A DNA stretch of 32,000 nucleotides from Cristatella mucedo (Eukaryota; Bryozoa; Phylactolaemata; Cristatellidae): the NCBI GenBank assembly GCA_009760855.2, contig WPIO01000010.1, positions 1,288,001 through 1,320,000 of the forward strand. Reading direction: 5' to 3'. How positions within the stretch are numbered: the first letter of the stretch is position 1; each line of letters opens with the position of its first letter. The position numbers and the translations under genes were made by a program. This document shows positions 9,724 to 20,250 of this stretch, piece by piece. The notes below the pieces were generated by a model. That model had not been told where the DNA came from. It did no database searches and saw only the letters and a program-made list of their open reading frames with translations.

Positions 9724-12700
9724 AGAAAGAAATGCAGTGAGCTAGTGAACGAGAGAGAATACTTAACTCTCACGAATGGAAAGGAAATAAAGGAGAGCTC
9801 AATGAGAGCTCCAGAGGGAGAGAGGGGGAGACAGCTGAGAAAGAGAAGAAAAGGTGAGAACAATGCAGGATGGGAGAGAGAGAAAGAGTGAAAGCAAAAG
9901 CAAGGCTGTGGAAAAAAAGTGAGTGCCATATGAATGAACCGCAGGAGGGTAGGAGGCAGGGATAGGCAATAAGCAGAGAGAGAGAGAGCGAGAGAGAGAG
10001 AGAGAGAGAGAAAGCAGTGGAACAGAGAGAGGAACAACAGAGAGAGGAACACAGACAGAGGCACGCACGAAAACACGGACTGTTCTTGCAGTCAGGGGAG
10101 CAGTTAGGGTGGGCTGCCTGGTCAATGTTCTGGGTAGAAGACGACATGTAACCAGACTACTAGGGCATAAGCTGGTGCAGAGTAACGCTGGCCACAGGGT
10201 TGCTTTTAGGAGCAGTGAGCTGAGCTGGCCAGCAGCCCTACCGGCCTCGCACCGGTCAAGCTAGCATCCAAGCTGAGTGACTGGGGGGGGGGGCATCTCA
10301 GCCTGTCATGCTTCTGAAGCAAAGCTAGACGACGACGAGGCAGAGGCGCTTTGGTGGTCTTCCCTTGCTGAGGAGGAGTCTCGGTAATGCCCCATTTCGT
10401 CGCAGAGTCTCTACTCAATCCTTATCGCATCACGACACAGCACTGCAGCACCGGAACGACTTTGCCTCCATGCCCTTTTGGGGTGATGGTAGGGGAGAGG
10501 GCACCAACTATGAGAATTTACTGTATGCATCTGGTTTTGCTGACATGTCAAAATGTACCTACTACCTAATTTTGCTGACCGCTTGATAGGAGGAGCATGA
10601 GCAAACGATGCAACTCGGTGGGCTCTGGTAAAAACCGATCATGCCAAGCCACGGTCAATCCAGCGATGGTAAGCAGCACTGCTGCACACAACCTGTGCAC
10701 GAAGAGAAGTCCCAGCGCTTCACCGACTTTACACAGATGGCTATAAAACTTTGGCACCATTAGACGAAACAGTTCCTTCAGATAGACCTGCAGAGAAAGG
10801 AAAGGAACTGCTGGGCATGCACGCACGGGGGAGGGGGAGACCCGGCAGCAGAATCAAAGGCAGCACCGGGCAGCATCCATCGGGCACAGTCCATCAAGCC
10901 ACAGACCAGCTGCTTGTCCATGTCAACGTCTCGCGGCATGCTGACAAAGATCGTCCGTCGCATGAGACCCACGAAGCACCAGTAAACGTCGGCCTCGACC
11001 TGCAGCTCGGCTAGCAGGGGTGCCAGCAAGTCGGACATGCCCTGCGAGTAGCCGAGCTTGGGATGTGCCGCTGCGTAGTTCAGCAGTATCTCCCTGGGAG
11101 AAGAGACAGCACTAATAATCAGCGCCAGCCCGAACGTTTGTCGTGTTGTCGCAGGTTCACAGCGCGTGAGAAGGGGAAGGGGTATGTCAGCAGCAGCAGT
11201 GACACGGACATCCAAATACTGTCACTCGAAGTTTTGTCGCCTGACCTGAAACCATTCCAATATCATGTCAAGCTAGTGAGGCAGTACTACGCCTTGGTTC
11301 TGTAGTAGGCCAGCTTAAACTGCTCTCATAGAAGAGGTAAAGATCTGATTGGGTAGATGACACAGCAAATACGGTCACACCTTGTAGAGTAAAAAGGTCA
11401 GCTAATCGAACATCATTACTTACATAGAGGCAGAAGAGCCTTAGCAGCCATCAACCTGTTTGGCCTTTTGGCGGGTAAGTGCTCGCCTTCTATGACTAAA
11501 GTCGTAGGTTCGAGCCATTTAGCACATGTACAGCACATGGACAGAGATACATTTCTCTTAGGACACTGTATAACAATTATTTTTCCATCACCCACTTGCA
11601 GGTAAGCAGTACAGGATTGCCTACAACTGGTCTCGACCCAACGATCTGGGTTGTTAAGTGCTAGCGCCTTGCCCCCGGGCTAAGACCAGGGACCAGTCTG
11701 TGACTACACAAGGCAGTAAGCAATAAGTGAACGCTAAACTGGAGATTTTCCACAGCACAATTACAGGCTGGGTGGCTTTAGGCAAGCAATTACAGGCCAG
11801 AGGGCTCCATCTGATGTAAACAAGAAAAAGTGCCAGGCAAAACAGAATAAGGACGATTAGGTAGTAAGGTGCCACAGAAGTACCACAAAAAAGCACTGGA
11901 AATGAGGCACCGAAGTCACAATCTAGTTAATGAACGCATCTTTTACCAGCCAAATTAAAGTTATGGCCATTAACCATATTTGCATTCTGGCCCTGTGCAT
12001 GTCACCTATAACTATGGTGTGTATGCTTGCTGCTACTGCTAACCATTTGATCATACTTCCTTTTCGGCAAATATGAAGTGCCTAGAAATAGATTGAGTTC
12101 TCTGGGGGGGGGGCTATAACAAATGTATTACTATTATTCTTATTATTAAGTCAAATGAGAAGAGAGCTTTTGATAAAAACATGAACAGTGATATTTTGCA
12201 CAACGCCCAGATAACCTAATCTCAATCTCGGCATTTTACATGTGCTGTAAAGATACTGCCCAGGGATGGCATGAAGCGGCAGCAGCAGCAACTCAGCTAG
12301 CTAGCCAGAAGGAGCCTATCAGAGCTGCTTTCGGCATACAATCTGTGAGCCAATCACATAGGCTCAAGCGACCATAGGCAAAATGCAGTGACACTTGACA
12401 AATGACAAAGCAAATTTTAAACGAGCAAGGTGGTAAGACGTTGGTTGCCGGGAACTCTGCAATGCATCAGCAAGCAGCTGATGATTGCTAGAGTGCAAGT
12501 GTCCCAACGGTTGCCACTCAAATGGGGCAATCGCACAGCTCATGTGGTGAGCAAAGAACACAGCAAAGAACACACGGGCATATCTCTGACACTTCGGTCA
12601 TTCCAAATAAGTGACTGCCTATGCTAAACAACGCCAAGCCAAATCGACACCACAATCGACAACATACGACTCCACTATGATAGGCACAAGTCGGCTCTTT

Positions 12701-15700
12701 AAGTAACCAGTGGCTTCTTGGGAGCAGCAAGGCCACTTATCTCATCAGTCAAACAGATTCCCGTGGAGTTGACCTATCAATCGCATTTACTCATGAAAGC
12801 AATGTTCTTGCCCAAACATGTCCAACTTATGACTATTTTTTATTACACTTGTATAGTGCTGTAAAGCAACCTCTCTAATTTGCCTGCTTCATGCAGGACA
12901 CACCTCCAGCCACATGTATAAGCGAGTAGACAATTCCAAGCTCTGTCCATGCTTGCTACGTATGCTTGCTTGAACGGCTGCTGCTGCCTGTGCAGCTCAC
13001 TTCCCTTCTCAGCTCATTGAGAATGAACCATGTGACCCACCGATCGGCCACTGAGAGCCCATTATTCCTTCTCTAGGCCCAGCACGATAAGATAACTAAT
13101 GGTTAATTAAGCCAGGGTGGAGCACGAAAGGTTAAGTTTAACACGGCTTGGAGAACCGGACATGAGCCTTAGTCCTCTATTTTCAAACGATTCATGGAAT
13201 GGAAGCAACAAACTGATGAGCACCATCACAAGCACCATTTTCAAAGGCACACGAGGCATCCGAATGTAACAGCATGTGGCATGATACTAGGCAATTCAGC
13301 CAGCATTTCCCTTTGCAGCAAATGCAAAGCGCAGAGAAAGAGATTGAGTTCTCTGAGGGCGCTTTATCAAGTGCATTATTATTATTATTATTACTATTAT
13401 TATGCTGCCACCTCGGGAACGTGAGGATATTCGTACTTAAGCATGTCAACGTTAGGATTATCATCGCCAGCATAGTAAGGATGCAGTCTGTCGGTTCGTA
13501 CGACGTCTTTTTCGACAATGTTCTGAGTGGTCCTCCAAAATCTCTCTCTCTCTTCAGCCGTCATCAGATGCCTACAACATGCGACGGACGCAGTGGGCAG
13601 GGAAAGCATGCAGCTGCACACATGGGAAATTCCGGTGTCCACTTCCAGCAAATGGTATGTGCTATCATGAGCATAACCCCCTCCCCCACCCCTCTGAGCA
13701 CCCAATGAGCACGAGCATTGCAAAATGAGTGGCTAGAACCACTCCATCCTTGGTAGCCAAGAAAACGAATGCCGGACCCTGCCATCTGTGAAAGTTAGCA
13801 GAGCTGTACCGTGGGAGTAGCTGAGCACGACTAAAGCATACTGCACTCTGTGACTTCGGTAGAGAAAACACTACCATAAGAAATGCTTCACACACGCAGC
13901 TTTCTTTGAGGCCTGACAGACGACTTCCCATCAAATTACAAGCACGAGCAATGTCAGCAGACGGCAGCCAAAGAGACAGACAGGTGAGGTCATGCTATGA
14001 TAAGGTGACAAGACTAAGTAATAATGTCGATACTGACTCTCACAAATGATGGCACAAGCCATAGGAAAAGAAGCGGTTGTGACGGCAGTGAAAACACCAC
14101 TTATGCACCTGCCAGCCTGTTCAGCCGGCGTAGGCAGCATCTCAACAATAACAATAATACATTATAATAATAATAATAATTCATTTGTATAGCGCCCCAA
14201 GAGAACTAAATCTCTATCCAGGCGCTTCACATATGCCTCAGGGCTCGAGCCCACGACCTCAGCCAGACCTTGGTCGGGGCGAGCACCTTAACCGCTGGAC
14301 CAACCCAGTTCGTACAGTGCCCTCAGAAGAAATTAAGTCTATTTCGAGTTGCTTTACATATGCTGTAAAGGAAGCATGATGAAATAATTAGCAGTAACAC
14401 GCACAATGTCAACAAGCATAGCCCAGTTAGAGGTAACATGCGCGAATTGTCAAATGTAAATCTTGCTATTGGCAACATGCACAGTGTCAGCATGCATTAG
14501 GTTATAAAGGACGAATCACAATGACCAACTAAATGATGGGACTAACAGGTGCGGTTTTAGCTTCTTTCTAAGACCCTGGTGAGCCAGGATGCTATTCAAA
14601 GATCTCGAGAGCGAATATGTAACTGAGTAAAAGACGATGGCATCACATCAGAGTATGCTAGACTTGGGGTGGCAGGCCAGTGGAGATGGATAGTGAATGT
14701 GGCAGTCGTGCAGCTGCACTTTCTGCTTGAGCACAAAGTCAAGCCAACAGCACCAGAAGATGCACAGATGCCTTGCCTGGCCACGGTTGCCAAAAGGCTG
14801 CACGCAGGAGAGCACACGAGCAAAACCACTCGTTTTACTACAGCTGTTAATAGCCAACGACGGCCCTGCACTAGTTTCTGGTCTCAGCTCAGGGGTGAGG
14901 TGCCTACATAAGCACAGCATGTCATATACTTGATTCCTGTAGTGTGCAATTCCACAATTGCCTGCTTCTAGCTGGGCAGTATATGCTTCTTCTCGGCTCC
15001 CCCTATATATATAAGGGGGCTGAATCGCCAGCCTTTACTGTTTTGCTACGCGTGATGGATGATGCATCAAGCCATCACTTCAAACATAAATCAAAGAAAG
15101 GGCAAGTTTGAGTAAGGCTATTGAAGCTGCAGACCACGATATTACTGAAAGCTGAACATGCTGGCTTCATAAGTGAGGACTTACTTGAGCACTAGCGTCA
15201 GCTAGTGCATAGCAATAGCTAAAGCATAGCACATAATAGTGCATATCACTGGCCAGTACATAGCCATGGCAGCATGGCACCGAATAAAGAGGGCTCAGAT
15301 GAGTGCAAAAAATAGTGGTGAATGTCACCCCGTCATGGACTGCATAGTTACAGCACTGAAGGAGCAAGCCTGCACGTGCAACACGAAGCTCATATGAGCA
15401 TGACAAGGCAGGCGATACAATAAATAAGCAAAGTGCACGAATTGGCCTGAATAAAAAAATAGTCAGGTGGACAGAAGGCCGGCTGGCTATGAAAGGTAGA
15501 TTCAATGCCTCTGATTAGTCAGATAGTGGAACTGTGACGACAAGAAACTTGTGAATGGATGGTAAAGTGATAAAGAACAAAGGTCAGAGGAGGCAGGTGG
15601 CTAAAAACAAACTTGGAAGTAACAACACTGCCCGATGGGCAATCATCTGCTCCTTCAACTCGATACCAAACCATTATCTCGGCTGTCAGCTCTTTGCAAG

Positions 15701-18700
15701 TCGTACAGTATGGTATGCCACACGATGTTTTGGAAGGTTTTCCAAACGGTCACTCTCGCGCACCAACCACGACAGGGATCAGCTTTTGTGCTTATATATG
15801 ACAAGACTGAGTGAAAGGATAACATTGCTAAGAATGCACACACGCCTTATGACGACAATGATTGGCAATAATTATGGGCAGATGACTGGCTAATTCAGGT
15901 CGATGCAGCAGTGTCTAAATATATGTAACCCTAGCATGGTATCTAGTTAATTGTCATTAGCTAATGAGTTGGAAGTGGCTACTGTTCAGTGGAGTCCCTG
16001 TGTACAAAAGTGACCATGCCAACAATTAATGCCACTCAATCACTAAAAGCCATCTTGCATTGCAAGTGCTACAATTAACAGCAGCATCAATTATCCCTAC
16101 CAGGAAGCTATAATGTACAATGCTACTTAACAACATAACCATCTGAGGCTCATCTGCTGTACATAGTAAATTGGGCGCCCTCGATGCAATCTTGTGCAGA
16201 AATTCACACATATCAAGGCCCCAGAGAGATAATCTATGCACTTAAACTATAGAACAATGTGAATCATACCAAAACAGACTAGGTCATTAAGACTATCACG
16301 CCCGGTTTCAATCGAATACGGTTCTCCACTGAAGTAAGTTACTCACACGGAATACAACTGTGCATCAAGAATCCTAGAATGCCTCTTTTTTAAAATAAAA
16401 AGAGTAAAAACACCAATTGCTGTATGTAAGCAGGATGCTGCAGATGGCTGATTATATGGCTGCTGCTTGAGTGGTAGCTCTGTGGCTAAATCTATCTGCG
16501 TAAGCATGAACATCCTACAATTTCTGATGCCCATGGAATGCCAATAAGGTGATAATAGTTTACCGTAACAAAATCAAGTCTATCTGCACTGCAACAACAG
16601 AAGATGAAATGAAGAAACAGTTGTAGGTAATAACCAGCTAAGGGATGGATGTCTTCATCACAACATAGCCACCACTTACGATTGAATGGAAGCAAGAAGT
16701 GCTCTTGAAACAAAAGCTAGAACAGACATCAACAACAGTAAATACATTTTTGTGGCACATGACCAGGTCACACCAGGCTGCAAGATACAGGACCTTAAGA
16801 ATTGATATACCAACAGTCAGTCGAATTTTTCAACTCCAAGGCATGAATTTATTGTTTTTTGAATCTTGGTGTTTTTCGGAATTAAGCCTTCAATGAGATT
16901 TATGTGAGTTTACTTTCAGTGAATGAGATGCTCACGACCTCCAGGCTTGTTTTATTTTTACACTTTCTGGTTAATCAGGTGCCAACTGATGGAGCAGCAG
17001 CATGCCTAAGGCTAAGGAGCAGCAGCAACTTAGCTAATGGCATTCTGCAAGTCCTTCACAAACAGAGTAACAGCCACAGAATAAAACTGAGACATTTATT
17101 TAGTGCCTTTTAAAGACCTAACTCTCTTGCTAAGCACTTTCCAAGTGCTAGGAAACTTGGGTAAAGGTATTCAGCAAAGTCCAACACAGACTCAGCAAGA
17201 AAAATAGGCAACTAATAAAAATAAGATATCTCTTTAGCGCCCGAGAAAAACTAATTCTCTTGCTGAGCACTTTACAAATGCTGGAAGAAGAAGCCGCATG
17301 CCAAGCGGCTAGTGGTAACATGCACAGTGTCAGCACACAAGGGCAATACATGCAGAAAAGCTAGTAAATGCCGTGAAGAACACGTAGATTTTTATTACTT
17401 TTTAACATAATCAAAGTCAGGGGATATCCTGACATCAGCTGGAAGTAAGTTATAGGCTTCAGAAACATACACACTAAAGGCATGGTCTCCAAACAAATTG
17501 GGGTTGTTTACAAGTATGGCTAAGCGACTTGTGCCAGAAGAGTGGGTGGTACAATGCCATGCATAACCGGATTGGGAAGTAGTTTGGGTGGGTTGGCCGG
17601 ATAGAGTGAATAGAGGGACCTAAAAGTGAGTAACAAAACATGGAAGTCGATACTCTTTGTTGAGGAGCTGGCACAGGTCGATGAAAAGAGGGGTAATGAG
17701 GCTATTGAGATGTTCAAAACACACACGCCTAGCTGCTGAGTTTGACACCAAGTATCAGGGCCTAATTGTACAGGCTGGAAGACCAGCAAGTAGTGATTTA
17801 CAGAAGTCAACAGAGGGCTGTCACAAATGCACACGCCAGCTTTGCCACGGTGTCCTCATCTAAGCATGCCCACGTGCTTGCAATGGCATATGTCCGAAGC
17901 AGTTATGTGGAGCTTATGTGGCCGTCAAGTGAAAGGCACTTCAGAACTGGAAATCCAGATCAAATGCATATGAAGCACGAAATACTCTGGCTGAGCAAAT
18001 ATGAGGGTTAGGTCGATCATGTACTGGCAACGAGGGACGGTTGTATCAGGTAGCATCCGCCTAAGTGCAATAGGAAAGGCTCCTTGGCCAGCAGCTGCTG
18101 CCCAGCCACCTGAAAAAGACATCGAGCCGGGGGACTGCTTGATGAAGATGGTTGCACACAAATGCAAGTCAAACACTGGAAGCCACTGCAGGGACCACAA
18201 CTAGCTGGCAAACGGTCCGGCTTTGATTTTACTCAGTTTTGATAGGATGATAGATCAGTTGATGAGTGGCCAAGAAAGTGTGCTGGCGGAGTAATAATAA
18301 GAACAATAACATGTCGTTGTATGGTGCCCCAAGACAACTTGACCTCTATCAAGGCGCTTTACACCTAGCCACGAGAGAATCAATAGCCAAGGGTTAGTGG
18401 TTGGCATACAATCAAGTATGCTAAAGAAAACAAGTACCATGCTTAAGATAGCATGGTAAAGCAAGCATGTAGAAAGTCATGGCCACCTGTTGGCAAGAAA
18501 CCTGGCTAAAAGCATACAGTGAATCGTGCACAGGCAGGCAGGCAAATCATGCCGGAACAAATAAGATAAGTTCACTGAGGGGAAAGAAAATCTGAGCGGA
18601 AAAGATGCATCCTTGGCTGGGATGTAGCCATAATCAAGTTCCCGAAGTTCGGTGCATACGAGCAGAAGGCTCGATCACCAAAAGATTTCAATTTAGTGCA

Positions 18701-20212
18701 AGGGACTTTGAGATGGCTTGATACTGAGCAGCGGGTGGTCTGAGAGCATATTAAAGGAGTAAGGAGTCGGCTAGGTAGGCTGATGCAGGAGAGTGCATCG
18801 GCCTGCAAGGCAGACAGGGGATCTTGAAACAATTTTATGTTTGATAGTGAGCCCAATACCAGCGATGTAGATCAGGCGTGGAGCATGTGACAGTGCAGGA
18901 GTTGGTTTGCGTGGCCAATAGCTCAGGTGATGACTACAAGATGTCAGTAGGGCATTAAAGACGGCAAAGGACAACACACAATTTTATAGGGCACACAAAG
19001 ACTTAACTTTACACACGATGAAGCCTCGATCTAGAGAAGACAGGCTAGCCAACTACTATGGACTCAGAGGTTGCAGAATATGAAAACCTATCTCGCCTGG
19101 CAACAGACACCCTAAAGCTCTTTTTAAACAGGAGCAAGAATGTCAGAGTGTCATCAACGTGGTGCAACAGCTCTGTACATGTACTTCAAGCCAGCCCACG
19201 ACGGATTACTTGAAGGGGATACGGTGCAATTATTTATAATGGCATATTCCGTGTGGCAGTGCGCTGCCTCGGCACCAACTAAATTCCCTTGCAACCACAA
19301 GCAGAGAGAGCATGCATCAAGTGCCAGTCCTTCAAAAAGTGATATGCACACTTCTTAAGCAAGCAGCTTAAAGTTGAAATGCTGCATTAGGCCAAATCCC
19401 AAACCCACTGGCCTTCTAAAGCTTGGCGCTGGGTTTATTGGACCGCCGATATCGAATAGAAACTCCACAGTAACAAAGACACGTTGGTTTTTGAGTAAGC
19501 CAATGAAAAAGCAAGAATATAGCAACGACTGCCTCCAACATACCTAAGCACAAAGGTGGCAGGGTAAAGGTTGTGGAGGTGGCTTTATTCCTTGGAAGGC
19601 ATCATAGCTAGGCATTTAATTATTGTCATTAGGGCCAGAATGGTTATATCAACTCACGACAAAATATAAGGATTTAATGGGCTCGACGATGGGCTGAAGC
19701 TTTATAACTAAGCAGGAGATTGAGCTAGTTGTCCGATACTATATTGCCGATCTAATTAAAGATGGCCTGGGTACCAGAAACTGTGGCTGCTGCCACTGGT
19801 CCACCTAGGCTAGTGGTATGATCTTGCTAGGAACCTCATCTGCCCACACAAGAAGACTAAGTGTCTCAGCCCACTGCCCCAATAAAGTCACGTGCTAAGT
19901 AAATGCAATTGGCTGGGTGCTAGGAAGCTAACAACACACCTATTTAGGACAGCATTTAGCGGGTCCATGTGATTCGTCCTTGATGTGCTTATGCGTGCTG
20001 ACACTGTGCATGCTGCCACTAACCACATTTGCATGCTGACCCTGTGCATGTCACCCCTAACCATGTTATTCATTTTGTTTGTTTACCAAGCATGATATTA
20101 CTCACCATTCAATTGCATTTCCCTTTGCAGCAAATGTAAAGCGCCTAGAAAGAGATTGAGTTCTCTGAGGGCTAGAAAGAGATTGAGTTCTCTGAGGGCG
20201 CTTTATCAAGTG

Positions 20213-20250
<38 letters not shown>

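Larger units (their letters stand above)
11094..13436 (-). other. Intron 6 of the TBC1D16-like gene
   Basis: 2343 bases with two tRNA-like SINE heads (11461-11600, 11600-11690) and LINE tails at 11980-12152 and 13256-13404, all described separately. The remainder is unassigned. Confidence 0.8.

Noticed and set aside
9639-10147. Leu/Ser-rich open frames of 108-145 codons on the minus strand
   Set aside because: They are translations of the (CT)n repeat in two or three frames at once.
15000-15019. Palindromic 'cccctatatatataaggggg' as a TATA promoter or terminator
   Set aside because: It lies inside a large intron with no gene start nearby; a hairpin by composition only.
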